This document shows, in pieces, positions 1 to 8,039 of a stretch of DNA of 64,000 nucleotides (positions within the stretch are counted from its first letter, which is position 1; each line of letters begins with the position of its first letter). Origin of the DNA: Micromonospora sp. NBC_00389 (GTDB lineage Bacteria; Actinomycetota; Actinomycetes; Mycobacteriales; Micromonosporaceae). The stretch covers positions 5,084,001-5,148,000 of the forward strand of contig NZ_CP107947.1 of assembly GCF_036059255.1 (NCBI RefSeq), in the 5' to 3' direction. The notes beneath the pieces were generated by a model. That model searched no databases. It was not told where the DNA came from and was given only the letters and a program-made list of their open reading frames with translations. A program made the translations under genes and the position numbers.

Positions 1-2
1 CC

Positions 3-326
3 GACGCCCGGGCGTACGCGGCGTGGGCCGGGCTGCGGCTGCCCACCGAGGACGAGTGGCAGGTGGCCGCCGAGGCAGGGCTGCTCGTCCGCCGGGAGCC
101 GCTGGTGTGGAACCTGACCGAGAGCGAGCACTCCGACGGGCGTACCCGATTCGTCATCCTCAAGGGCGGCGCCGGGTACCGGGCGGACGGCTCCGACTGG
201 TACCTCGACGGCGGCCCGCAGCCGGCGGACGTCTCGGTGAAGCTGCTACTGACCGGCGCCGGGCTCACCCGCTCCGACCAGGTGGGCTTCCGCTGCGCCG
301 CAGACCTTCCGACCCCCAAGGAGTGA
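3..326 (+). CDS. Formylglycine-generating-enzyme-like (SUMF1/FGE-sulfatase) protein, 3' end only
   Basis: The reading frame is open at the left edge, so only the last 107 residues are present. The piece RLPTEDEW near its start and the glycine-rich run ending VGFRCA near its stop are typical of the FGE-sulfatase fold, which in true family members oxidises a sulfatase cysteine to formylglycine and in many homologues only acts as a binding domain. Whether the active-site cysteines exist cannot be judged because the visible part has a single Cys, in the final VGFRCA motif. The stop lies 4 bp before the next start, so it probably leads the operon with the esterase fusion, CoA transferase and lyase genes. 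Confidence 0.75.
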   Translation, partial: DARAYAAWAGLRLPTEDEWQVAAEAGLLVRREPLVWNLTESEHSDGRTRFVILKGGAGYRADGSDWYLDGGPQPADVSVKLLLTGAGLTRSDQVGFRCAADLPTPKE

Positions 327-330
327 CCTG

Positions 331-2499
331 ATGGGCAGACGCTGGCGGATCGGCGGCGGCGTGGCCGCCGTGCTCCTCGCGCTGGGACTGACCGGCGCGG
401 TACCGGTTGGGGCGAGTGCGGAGCGCCTCCGCGCGGGCACGCTGACCACCGCGTCCGCGCCGTCCCCGGCGTTGGACGGGACCATCGACTACACCGTCTA
501 CCTGCCGTACGGGTACGCCAATGCGACCGCCGCCCGCTACCCGGTGCTGTACCTGTTGCACGGGCGGGGCGACACCATGCAGGCGTGGACCCAGGTGAAG
601 GCCGACCTGGACCGGATGATCGCCGACGGCGAGGTGTCGCCGGTGATCGCGGTGCTGCCCGACGCGCCGTGGAGCAGCCGGGGTAACTGGTACGTCGACT
701 CCTCCTACACCGGCGCGGACGACCCGGGCCGGCCGGTGGAGACCGCGCTCACCCGCGACCTGGTGGCGCATGTCGATGCCACCTACCGCACCGCCGCGCA
801 CCGCGGCGCCCGCCTGGTCGGCGGCTACTCGATGGGCGGCGCCGGGGCGCTGCGCTACGCCCTCGCCCACCAGGACCTCTTCGCCAACGCGCTGGTGCTC
901 AGCCCGGCGGTCTACCGGCCGCTGCCGCCGGCCGACTCGTCGGCGCGCGAGTTCGGTGCCTTCGGCTCGGGCGCGCAGCGCTTCTCCGACGAGGTCTACC
1001 AGCAGCTGAACTACCCCGCCCTGCTGTCCGGCCTGGACCCGGAGTCCCCGGTCCGGATGTACGTCGCGGTCGGCGATGACGAGTGGGCCAACCCCGACCC
1101 GGCCGACGCCGCGCACGACCTCGACTACGAGGCGGCCACCCTCTACAACACGGTGCGCCGCGCCGACGGGGTCGCCGCCGAGCTGCGGGTGCTCGACGGG
1201 GGGCACGACTGGGATGTCTGGCGACCCGCCTTCGTGGACGGTCTGAAGCACCTCGCCGGCACGCTGAGCGTCACTCCGCCGGCCGGGCTGCCCGGGCCGG
1301 TGCACGGCAGCGCGGGCACGGACTGGGCCGGCGGCGTCGCCGCCCACCAGGATGGCACGACCACCATCGGCTACGCCGCCTCCGGCCCGGTCGACGGCCA
1401 GCCGTACGCCGGCGGGCTGGACGCGGTGGTGAGCCGGCTCGCCGCCGACGGCACGACCGCGCGGTGGACGACCCAGTTCGGCACCGCCGCGAACGACCGC
1501 CTCTACGGGCTGATGCCGCTCGCCGACGGCGGGGTCATCGCCGCCGGCTACACCCGCGGCGACCTGGACGGAAAGCACCCCGGCAACCCGGCCGACGACG
1601 CCTTGGTGACCCGGCTGACCGGGTCCGGGCAGCGGGCCTGGCTGACCCAGGCCGGTGACCCGACGAAGGCGGACCGGTTCTACGCCGTCGCGCCAGCGCC
1701 GGACGGCGGTGCGTACGTCGCCGGCTACACCAGTGGCTCGTTCGCCGGCGAGACCGGTGCCGGCGACAAGGACGCCGTGCTGGCCCGGATCGGCCCGGAC
1801 GGGCGCGTCGCCTGGAGCCGGCAGTTCGGCGGGCCAGGCGAGGACAAGGCGTACGCGGTGATGGCCGACGCGCAGGGCGTGTACGTGGCCGGCGGCACCT
1901 CGGCCGGCCTGCCGGGCACGACGGCGCTCGGCGGCGCAGACGGCTGGCTGGCCCGGTACGACCCGGCCGGCACCCGCAGCTGGGTGACCTCGGTGGGCGG
2001 CGCCGGAGACGACCTGCTCGGCGGCGTCGCGATCAGCTCCACCGACACGGTGCTGGCCACCGGCTCCACCGGCGGCGAGGCGACCAACGGTGGCAGCGAC
2101 GTGCTGACCGTCGCGTACACCTCGACCGGTCGGCAACGCTGGCGGACCGTGACCGGCGGCCACGGGGCCGATGCCGGCGCGGAGGTGGTGCCGCTGCCCG
2201 ACGGCGCGGTCGCCGTGGTCGGGTTCACCAACAGCACGCTCGGGCTGCCGGTCGGCGGCGCGGACGTGCTGACCGTGCGGCTCGACGCCCGGGGACGCCA
2301 ACTCGGCGTCGCCCAGTACGGCACGGTCCGGGACGACGCAGCCGACCCGTTCGGCGAGGAGAACGTCTACGCGACCCTCGGCGCCGACGGCCGGCTGCTG
2401 GTCAGCGGGCTCACCGCCGGAGCGCCGGTGGGCGGCGGCGCCCTCGGCAACGGCGACGTCTTCCTCACCGCCCTCGACCCGACGAAGGGAACGCCGTGA
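331..2499 (+). CDS. Secreted esterase (alpha/beta hydrolase, esterase D type) fused to a C-terminal beta-propeller-like domain
   Basis: The 722-aa protein opens with a Sec signal peptide (basic start, hydrophobic core, cleavage near residue 30). Residues 50-310 are a putative-esterase domain: YLLHGRG forms the oxyanion region and GGYSMGG carries the nucleophile Ser167; a C-terminal GGHDW supplies the likely catalytic His. From about residue 330 the chain consists of repeated blades with patterns such as DAVVSRLAADG and VAGYT, as in SBBP-type bacterial beta-propellers. It is presumably an exported carboxylesterase with a binding or scaffold domain. Its stop overlaps the next gene's start as GTGA, showing translational coupling. 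The fusion with intracellular CoA-pathway neighbours is odd; substrate unknown. Confidence 0.85.
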   Translation: MGRRWRIGGGVAAVLLALGLTGAVPVGASAERLRAGTLTTASAPSPALDGTIDYTVYLPYGYANATAARYPVLYLLHGRGDTMQAWTQVKADLDRMIADGEVSPVIAVLPDAPWSSRGNWYVDSSYTGADDPGRPVETALTRDLVAHVDATYRTAAHRGARLVGGYSMGGAGALRYALAHQDLFANALVLSPAVYRPLPPADSSAREFGAFGSGAQRFSDEVYQQLNYPALLSGLDPESPVRMYVAVGDDEWANPDPADAAHDLDYEAATLYNTVRRADGVAAELRVLDGGHDWDVWRPAFVDGLKHLAGTLSVTPPAGLPGPVHGSAGTDWAGGVAAHQDGTTTIGYAASGPVDGQPYAGGLDAVVSRLAADGTTARWTTQFGTAANDRLYGLMPLADGGVIAAGYTRGDLDGKHPGNPADDALVTRLTGSGQRAWLTQAGDPTKADRFYAVAPAPDGGAYVAGYTSGSFAGETGAGDKDAVLARIGPDGRVAWSRQFGGPGEDKAYAVMADAQGVYVAGGTSAGLPGTTALGGADGWLARYDPAGTRSWVTSVGGAGDDLLGGVAISSTDTVLATGSTGGEATNGGSDVLTVAYTSTGRQRWRTVTGGHGADAGAEVVPLPDGAVAVVGFTNSTLGLPVGGADVLTVRLDARGRQLGVAQYGTVRDDAADPFGEENVYATLGADGRLLVSGLTAGAPVGGGALGNGDVFLTALDPTKGTP

Positions 2500-3719
2500 C
2501 CGCCGCGACTGATCCGGGGGCCGGGCGTGCCACCCGTGGCCCGCTCGACCGGGTGAAGGTGGTCGACCTGGCCACCCTCTTCGCCGGGCCGCTCGCGGCC
2601 GCGTTCCTCGGCGACTTCGGCGCCGACGTGATCAAGGTGGAGCACCCGGCCAAGCCGGACCCGTCGCGGGGTCACGGCCCGGCCCGGGACGGCGTCGGGC
2701 TCTGGTGGAAGGTGCTCGGCCGCAACAAACGGACCGTCACCCTCAACCTCTCCGACCCGGACGGCGCCGCCCTGCTGCGCCGGCTGCTCGCCGACGCCGA
2801 CGTGCTGGTGGAGAACTTCCGTCCGGGCACGCTGGAGCGGTGGGGGCTCGGCCCGGCCGAGCTGCACGCGGTCAATCCCCGATTGGTGATCACCCGGATC
2901 AGCGGCTTCGGGCAGGTCGGCCCGTACGCCCGCCGGCCCGGCTTCGGCACCCTCGCCGAGGCGATGAGCGGCTTCGCCGCGGCCACCGGGGAACCGGACG
3001 GCCCACCCACCCTGCCCCCGTTCGGGCTGGCGGACTCGGTGAGCGCGCTGGCCGCCGCGTACGCGGTGATGCTGGCCCTCCGGGCCCGGGACGCCACCGG
3101 CACCGGGCAGGTGGTGGACCTCGCCATCATCGAGCCGATCATGGCGATGCTCGGCCCGCAGATCACCTGGTACGACCAGCTCGGCTACATCCAGCCCCGG
3201 CTGGGCAACCGGTCCAACAACAACGCCCCGCGCAACACCTACCGATGCTCGGACGGGCGCTGGGTGGCGGTCTCCACCAGCGCGCAGAGCATCGCCGAGC
3301 GGGTGCTGCGGCTGGTCGGCCGACCCGAGCTGATCGACGAGCCGTGGTTCGCCACCGGCAGCGGCCGAGCCGAGCACGCCGACGAGTTGGACGCGGCCGT
3401 GAGCGCCTGGGTGGCGAAGCGGGACCGGGACGAGGTGGTGGCCGCGTTCGAGGCGGCGCAGGCGGCGGTCGCGCCGGTCTACGACGTGCGGGACATCCTC
3501 GCCGACCCGCAGTACGCGGCGCTGGGCACCGTGCGCAGCGTCCCGGACGAGGAGCTGGGCGAGGTGCGGATGCAGAACGTGCCGTTCCGACTCACCGACA
3601 CGCCGGGGGAGATCCGGCACGCCGGTCGGCGGCACGGCCAGGACACCGACGAGGTGTTCGGCGCGCTCGGCCTGAGCGCCGACGAATTGGCCGCGCTGCG
3701 CGAGCGGGGCGTGCTCTGA
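2496..3719 (+). CDS. CaiB/BaiF family (class III) CoA transferase
   Basis: The 407-aa length fits the family. The N-terminus VVDLATLFAGPLAA, followed by LGDFGADVIKVE and the NKRTVTLNL segment, is diagnostic of the Rossmann half that binds CoA. Asp180 in FGLADSVSAL is at the position of the catalytic aspartate of formyl-CoA transferase, which forms the acyl-anhydride intermediate. The GTG start lies inside the stop of the esterase gene (GTGA), and the stop overlaps the next ATG (TGATG), so it is made together with the CitE-like lyase. The pair suggests activation and then retro-aldol cleavage of an organic acid such as a methylmalyl or citramalyl-type CoA ester; the actual acid is not evident. 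Confidence 0.9.
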   Translation: MTAATDPGAGRATRGPLDRVKVVDLATLFAGPLAAAFLGDFGADVIKVEHPAKPDPSRGHGPARDGVGLWWKVLGRNKRTVTLNLSDPDGAALLRRLLADADVLVENFRPGTLERWGLGPAELHAVNPRLVITRISGFGQVGPYARRPGFGTLAEAMSGFAAATGEPDGPPTLPPFGLADSVSALAAAYAVMLALRARDATGTGQVVDLAIIEPIMAMLGPQITWYDQLGYIQPRLGNRSNNNAPRNTYRCSDGRWVAVSTSAQSIAERVLRLVGRPELIDEPWFATGSGRAEHADELDAAVSAWVAKRDRDEVVAAFEAAQAAVAPVYDVRDILADPQYAALGTVRSVPDEELGEVRMQNVPFRLTDTPGEIRHAGRRHGQDTDEVFGALGLSADELAALRERGVL

Positions 3720-4540
3720 TGCTGCTCAGCTGGCTCTACGTGCCCGGCGACCGCCCGGACCGGTTCGCCAAGGCGGTCGCCTCGGGTGCCGACGCGGTCA
3801 TCCTCGACCTTGAGGACGCCGTTGTCGCCGGGCGTAAGGCGTACGCCCGGGACGCCGTCGCCGAGTTCCTCGCCGAGGTGCAGCCGGTTCCGGTGCAGGT
3901 CCGGGTCAACGAGCTGACCGGGCCGGACGTCGACGCCGACCTGGCCGCGGTATCCGGTCGGCCCGGGCTGGCCGGGCTGCGGCTGCCCAAGGTGGAGTCG
4001 GCCGCAACGGTGGCGGCGCTCGCCGACCGGGTCGACGTGCCGCTGCACCCGCTGGTCGAATCGGCGCTCGGGCTGGAGGCCGCGTACCCGATCGCGTCCG
4101 CCCACCCCGCGGTGGCCTCGATCGGGCTCGGCGAGGCCGACCTCCGCTCAGACCTCGGGGTGAGCGACGACGACGGGTTGCTCTGGGCACGCGGTCGAGT
4201 GGTGGTCGCGGCCCGCGCCGCCGGACTGGTCCCGCCGGCGATGTCGGTGTACGCGGACGTCGCCGACCACGCCGGTCTGGCCGCCTCCTGCGCGGTGGGT
4301 CGGCGGCTCGGCTTCCTCGGCCGCGCGGCGATCCACCCGCGCCAACTGCCGGTGATCGTCGAGGCGTTCCGGCCGGCCGATCGGGAGGTGGCCCGCGCCG
4401 CGGAGCTGCTGGCCGCAGTGGCCGAGGCGCACCGGCGGGACTCGGGGACGGTGGTGCTGCCGGACGGCCGGTTCGCCGACCGGGCGATGGTCGCCGCAGC
4501 CCGACGCACCGTGGACCTGGCCGCCCGCTACACCGCCTGA
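3719..4540 (+). CDS. HpcH/HpaI aldolase / citrate lyase beta-subunit (CitE-like) acyl-CoA lyase
   Basis: The 273-aa protein starts with YVPGDRPDRF, the signature start of CitE-like lyases, followed by DAVILDLEDAV. VRVNE supplies the substrate Arg, LPKVES and GLGEADLRSDLG the magnesium-binding acidic residues. Free-standing CitE-like proteins in actinobacteria cleave or form (S)-malyl, citramalyl or related CoA thioesters. The ATG overlaps the CoA transferase stop by one base (TGATG), so the two enzymes are coupled: the transferase would load CoA and the lyase would split the product. No alpha subunit or acyl carrier protein gene is near, arguing against true citrate lyase. Confidence 0.88.
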   Translation: MLLSWLYVPGDRPDRFAKAVASGADAVILDLEDAVVAGRKAYARDAVAEFLAEVQPVPVQVRVNELTGPDVDADLAAVSGRPGLAGLRLPKVESAATVAALADRVDVPLHPLVESALGLEAAYPIASAHPAVASIGLGEADLRSDLGVSDDDGLLWARGRVVVAARAAGLVPPAMSVYADVADHAGLAASCAVGRRLGFLGRAAIHPRQLPVIVEAFRPADREVARAAELLAAVAEAHRRDSGTVVLPDGRFADRAMVAAARRTVDLAARYTA

Positions 4541-4625
4541 GCGTCGCTGTCACCGGGCTCGGCGGGATCGGCTGGCGAGTGTCCGGCGCTGCTCGACCAG
4601 ATCGTCACCAACCGGGGCTGAGGGG

Positions 4626-5249
4626 TCAGCGGCTCGGCGCACTGTCCAGCCGGTCGAGCCGCGCGAGTTCGGCGTTGCCGCCCCGGACCACGGCCGCGGC
4701 CAGCGCGGTGGTCGCCGGGTGAACTCCACCCTGCTGCTCGGCGGCGGCGATCCGGACCGACTGCGCCAGGTGCGCGCGCAGGTGCTGAGCGAGCAACCGG
4801 TCGAACGGCTTCCCGGCGGCCGACCGCAGCGCGGTCAGCTCCTCAGCGGTAATCATGCCGGGCATGTCGTGCCCCTCATGCGGGTTGGTCGCCGGCGCAC
4901 CCGAGTCGGCCAGCAGCCGGCGGGACCGGTCTAGGTCGACGCGGTGGGACGCCCCGACCTGGGCGGCCAGCCGCCGCCATGCCGGGTCGGTGGTCCGGGC
5001 CGGCACCAGGTCGAGTACAGGCTGCAGTCGTTCGGCCATCGCCACCGTCAACTGGAGCCAGGCGTTGTCGGTGCCGCTGAACGGTCCTGCCGTACCCGTG
5101 GCTTGCACCGCGCTCGGCGCTGCGACTGCCGGCGGCACGGTCGCGGACCGTGCGGTGCTGCCGGCCGGGGCCGGTGACCCGGCAGCGCAGCCGGCGACGA
5201 GCAGAACTGCGATGAGCAGAGCGGGCGGTGCGGCGACGAGGGCTCGCAT
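4626..5249 (-). CDS. DUF305-like secreted lipoprotein
   Basis: The ATG at 5249 is preceded by a strong GGAGG ribosome site. The 207-aa product has a lipoprotein signal with lipobox LLVAGC, then a Pro/Ala/Thr-rich spacer and a helical domain. The HEGHDMPGM segment and the following helical pair around AQHLRAHLAQSVRIAAAEQQ resemble the DUF305/ferritin-like family found in copper and redox-stress loci of actinobacteria, although the usual paired histidines are spread out. It is expected on the outer face of the membrane. Metal binding is an inference; no catalytic role is claimed. A terminator hairpin separates it from the upstream DUF1996 gene. Confidence 0.75.
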   Translation of the reverse strand: MRALVAAPPALLIAVLLVAGCAAGSPAPAGSTARSATVPPAVAAPSAVQATGTAGPFSGTDNAWLQLTVAMAERLQPVLDLVPARTTDPAWRRLAAQVGASHRVDLDRSRRLLADSGAPATNPHEGHDMPGMITAEELTALRSAAGKPFDRLLAQHLRAHLAQSVRIAAAEQQGGVHPATTALAAAVVRGGNAELARLDRLDSAPSR

Positions 5250-5271
5250 CCGACCTCCTTTCCGCCCGGGC

Positions 5272-5298
5272 GGGCGGGCCCGGTGACCGGGCCCGCCC
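5272..5298 (-). terminator. Hairpin terminator after the DUF1996 gene
   Basis: GGGCGGGCCCGGT and its exact reverse complement flank one central base, giving a 13-bp perfect stem just past the stop of the minus-strand DUF1996 gene and before the DUF305-like gene. No U-tract follows, as is common for actinomycete terminators. Confidence 0.65.
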
Positions 5299-5317
5299 TC
5301 GAGTCGAACGTGTCGGC

Positions 5318-6211
5318 TCAGATCGGTCGGCCGTCGTGCCCGCACTTGATCACCGGACGGATGCAGTCCTGGACGCGGCGTGCCATCTCCGCCACCGGCC
5401 AGGCGTTGAAGAAGTCGCCGTGCATCGTGTAGCCCGCACCGGAGGCCAGCCGGAACTGCGCCGGGTTGCCGTTGACCGGGTACCGCAGCACCTGCCGCAG
5501 CTTCGGCACGTGCACCGGGTGCGTCGCCGGGCAGGCCTGATTCACCGGGTACGCCATGTGGCTCTTGTGGTCGGCCGAATCCAGGTCGCGACCGTTCCAA
5601 CACTGCGGGAAGTCCAGGTACGACTCCAGCATGGTGCCGGACGGGCAGTTGACGAAGTCCTTCGACGGGGGCACGTGCCCGGCGTGCAGGCACGACCAGC
5701 GGGCGATGCTCTCGTTCGGCCCGGTCGCCCGAGCGTTGCCCGCCACGATCCGCAGCCCCTGCGGGATGGGCTGGGTGGCCGCGACGACGTCGGCGCGTAC
5801 GCCCTCACCCAGGTAGTAGAACGTGGAGATGGCCGGCTCGACCGGCACATTGTTGTTGTACAGCGTCGGCACCCAGTACGACGAGACGTCCGTCCGCGGG
5901 TTGCAGGTGGTCGGAGAGTTCACCAGGTCGGGGAGCGTGGTGTGGGCGTTCGTCACCGTGCTGCCGAAGAAGCTGTGCATGTGCGAGGCACCGGGCAGGC
6001 CGGGGAAGATGATCGGGTCGTCCGGCAGCCGGTGGCTGTACGTGCAGTCGGCGGGGAACTCGGCGACCCGGATGACGTTGACGCCCGGGGCGGCGTCGGC
6101 CCGGTCGGTGGTCGACACGATGTACGTGCCGAGTAGCGCCAGCAGTGCGCCGATCGCCGTGGCGAGGCGCAGCCGGCGGTGGATGCCGGAGAGGGGTGCG
6201 GCCCTGTCCAT
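5318..6211 (-). CDS. Secreted DUF1996 domain protein
   Basis: The ATG at 6211 has an AGGAG site 7 bp upstream and gives 297 aa; earlier in-frame starts lack one. After a short cytoplasmic lead and one hydrophobic signal segment (about residues 12-38) the mature part carries the DUF1996 pattern: SHMHSFFGS, a CN-P-TD-SSYW-P-Y block, and GPNESIARWSC, with many Cys and His residues. The fold is common in secreted fungal and actinobacterial proteins, often joined to carbohydrate-binding modules; its activity is not established. A perfect LacI-type operator, GAGAGCGCTCTC, sits 114 bp upstream, which supports control by sugar availability. Confidence 0.88.
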   Translation of the reverse strand: MDRAAPLSGIHRRLRLATAIGALLALLGTYIVSTTDRADAAPGVNVIRVAEFPADCTYSHRLPDDPIIFPGLPGASHMHSFFGSTVTNAHTTLPDLVNSPTTCNPRTDVSSYWVPTLYNNNVPVEPAISTFYYLGEGVRADVVAATQPIPQGLRIVAGNARATGPNESIARWSCLHAGHVPPSKDFVNCPSGTMLESYLDFPQCWNGRDLDSADHKSHMAYPVNQACPATHPVHVPKLRQVLRYPVNGNPAQFRLASGAGYTMHGDFFNAWPVAEMARRVQDCIRPVIKCGHDGRPI

Positions 6212-6324
6212 CTCGTGACTCCTGTCGGGGGGACGGGTCAGGGACAGCTCCGGCGCCGCCGCCGAAGACATCGGAGTTTGCCCTGGGCCAGACTTTGGTG
6301 GTGGTCTGTTGTGGCCGGGTGCGA

Positions 6325-6336
6325 GAGAGCGCTCTC
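6325..6336. promoter_or_regulatory. LacI/CebR-like operator palindrome upstream of the DUF1996 gene
   Basis: GAGAGCGCTCTC is a perfect 12-bp palindrome with the central GCGC of LacI-family operators, as in the CebR/CelR boxes that control cellulolytic genes in actinobacteria. It lies upstream of the DUF1996 start on the minus strand. The regulator is not encoded nearby; binding is inferred from the motif alone. Confidence 0.5.
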
Positions 6337-6400
6337 CCGTCCTAGCCTCACCCCGACGTCGACACTTGTCAATACGTGCCGCAGTTCGTGGAAATGACGA

Positions 6401-6436
6401 CGAAGGGCCGGACCCCTGTAGGGGTCCGGCCCTTCG
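6401..6436 (-). terminator. Strong hairpin terminator after the C39-like protease gene
   Basis: CGAAGGGCCGGACCCC and its exact reverse complement enclose the loop TGTA, a perfect 16-bp stem 17 bp past the stop of the minus-strand C39-like gene. It also insulates the DUF1996 promoter from read-through. Confidence 0.85.
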
Positions 6437-6453
6437 TTGTTGGTTGCTGGGTG

Positions 6454-7113
6454 TCAGCTGGTGGCGTAGCCGCGGGTGGCGATCCAGTCGGCGAGGTGCT
6501 CGACGGTGACCTCGTAGGAGGCCTGGTTCGGGTCGGCCGAGTCGGCGATCTTGACGATGTTGCCGTTGTCGCGGTAGCCGACGACGCTGATGTAGTGCCC
6601 ACCCTCGAAGGAGTGGCTGGTGCCGTCGACGTCGACGCTGGTGCCGGCGATGTTCGCGACCACAGCCCGACCGTCATCCACGGTCTTCACGACGTCGGTG
6701 CGCAGCTTGTCGGTCTGCTTGCTGTCAGCGTTGGGGGTGCTGATCTCGACGCTGCGGTAGGCGTCGTTCTTACCGGTTTCCTTGTTCAGGACCGGGGTGA
6801 TGTCGTTGATGGAGTTGGTGCCGGCCTCGGTGGTGCCCATTTCCTTGGCCATGGCGTCGACGCTGATGTCCTTACCCTGCACGGACAGGGCGTTGCGGGC
6901 GGCGGCGGGACCGCAGTAGTAGAAGTTCGGCTGCGCCTCGTAGCGCACACCCAGCTGACGCTCACCCGACGGCTTCCGATCGGACTGGGTCTGGCTGGCG
7001 GGCTTGGCATCCGACGCGGCGTAAGCGGCGGTGACGGGGCCGGCGATCGCGCCGCCGGTGAAAGCGAGCCCAGCAGCGGTCAGAGCGGTCTTACGAATCA
7101 GATCGGTACGCAT
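6454..7113 (-). CDS. Secreted C39-like (papain-fold) cysteine peptidase
   Basis: The ATG at 7113 is preceded by GAGGAG at good spacing; the product is 219 aa with a Sec signal peptide ending near AYAAS. The mature domain has YYCGPAAARNAL with the nucleophile Cys67, later GGHYISVVGY with the general-base His, and KIADSADPN with the third residue. This is the peptidase_C39_2 pattern of secreted bacterial cysteine proteases or NlpC-like hydrolases; substrate unknown. It stands alone, with its own terminator and a long upstream region that contains a tandem 45-bp repeat. Confidence 0.85.
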   Translation of the reverse strand: MRTDLIRKTALTAAGLAFTGGAIAGPVTAAYAASDAKPASQTQSDRKPSGERQLGVRYEAQPNFYYCGPAAARNALSVQGKDISVDAMAKEMGTTEAGTNSINDITPVLNKETGKNDAYRSVEISTPNADSKQTDKLRTDVVKTVDDGRAVVANIAGTSVDVDGTSHSFEGGHYISVVGYRDNGNIVKIADSADPNQASYEVTVEHLADWIATRGYATS

Positions 7114-7232
7114 GATGGCGTGCTCCTCTGCATCGGGGGTGCGCGGCACACAAAGGCGGGGGCGTGCCGCGTCAAGGAAGTTCAAGAAGGGGGGAACGGC
7201 CCGGCGATCGGAGGGGACCTGCTCGGGGTTCC

Positions 7233-7334
7233 GGGGGATGTAACCGTGGCGGCCGGTCGGGTGTTCCCGGCGGCTGGCGGCTGGCTACAGGGGGATGTAA
7301 CCGGGGCGGCCGGTCGGGTGTTCCCGGCGGCTGC
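7233..7334. repeat. Two direct copies of a ~45-bp sequence, 57-bp period
   Basis: A block beginning GGGGGATGTAACCG and ending GTTCCCGGCGGCTG occurs at 7233 and again at 7290, differing at about one position. It lies 120-220 bp upstream of the C39-like protease start on the minus strand, so it may be a duplicated regulatory or binding segment. Confidence 0.75.
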
Positions 7335-7607
7335 CGCGCACCGGGCCAGGGGGCCACGGCCGCATGCCAGGTATAACGACCCGGGCCGGCCCCCGATTCC
7401 ACGCTGAGGGTGGCCCCGACCACGGGACGGCCCACCCCAAACGGGACGACACCCCAGCCCGCCACGGGCCGACAACCCCAACCCGCCCGTCCGCCCCCAC
7501 AACCGGGACCCACCGGCGATCTACCCCGAGCGCGTCACACCCGGGCTCGCATCCCGAACCGGACACCACACCCACGTGGCCGCCCACGTCGACCGGCGTC
7601 CAGCCAC

Positions 7608-7663
7608 GCACTTTCAGGGAAAGTGCTGCCTCGACGCGCCGAGGCCACACTTTCCCGGAAAGT
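7608..7663. repeat. Paired palindromes ACTTTC-N3-GAAAGT flanking a small hairpin
   Basis: GCACTTTC-AGG-GAAAGTGC (7608-7626) and ACTTTC-CCG-GAAAGT (7649-7663) share one core, 41 bp apart. Between them GCCTCG-ACGCGC-CGAGGC forms another stem. The layout looks like a composite intergenic repeat rather than a terminator, because no gene ends here. Confidence 0.6.
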
Positions 7664-7710
7664 CCGCAGACCTAAGAGGCCGCCGTGGCTCGGCGGGCGG
7701 GTGCGTGCTT

Positions 7711-7762
7711 TTGAGCGTGATGACTCTGAGGTATCAATATGACTCTCAGGTATCACGCTCAA
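7711..7762. repeat. 52-bp nested repeat: 17-bp direct repeats inside 11-bp inverted ends
   Basis: TTGAGCGTGAT (7711-7721) and its reverse complement ATCACGCTCAA (7752-7762) enclose two 17-bp direct copies, ATGACTCTGAGGTATCA (7720-7736) and ATGACTCTCAGGTATCA (7739-7755), with one mismatch. Its AT content is higher than the surroundings. The compact symmetric build suggests a dispersed intergenic element or a protein-binding site. Confidence 0.65.
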
Positions 7763-7983
7763 CGATGCGGATGTCCCGCCGTCGCCGACCCGCCCGACTG
7801 TCGGTCTCCCAGCAGGGCTCACCGCCCGCGAGGGCCTGGGTGACGGGTGAGGTGAGGTCGCGGGCGTGACGCGGGCCCGCCGGGCGTGACGCAGGCTGCG
7901 GGTGTGGCGGGGGCCGCCGACGTGGTGTGGGGTGCCCGTGTGACGGCGGCCCGTGCGTATGACGCTTTCAGCGCGCGTGAGTG

Positions 7984-8017
7984 GGGCGCGCATAGGACGT
8001 GGGCGCGCATGTGACGT
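7984..8017. repeat. Tandem 17-bp repeat
   Basis: Two abutting 17-bp units starting GGGCGCGCAT and ending ACGT differ at two positions. They lie just past the stop of the basic histone-like gene on the minus strand. Confidence 0.55.
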
Positions 8018-8039
8018 GGGGCAGGGTAGGCGTCGAAGC

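Larger units (their letters stand above)
7114..8039. other. 926-bp gene-free stretch carrying several repeat elements
   Basis: No reading frame here has a protein-like composition; the apparent ORFs are Pro/Arg/Thr low-complexity artefacts on all frames. The stretch instead holds four separate repeat structures, listed individually: a 57-bp-period direct repeat, a pair of ACTTTC-N3-GAAAGT palindromes, a 52-bp nested direct/inverted repeat, and a 17-bp tandem repeat. Confidence 0.7.

Noticed and set aside
265..2301. 678-aa antisense frame opposite the esterase gene
   Set aside because: Composition is Arg/Gly/Val/His-rich without motifs, and the plus strand has a clear enzyme; it is a high-GC shadow.
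7364..7993. Several 100-150-aa frames in the repeat-rich gap
   Set aside because: Thr/Pro/Arg low complexity on both strands and interrupted by repeat structures.
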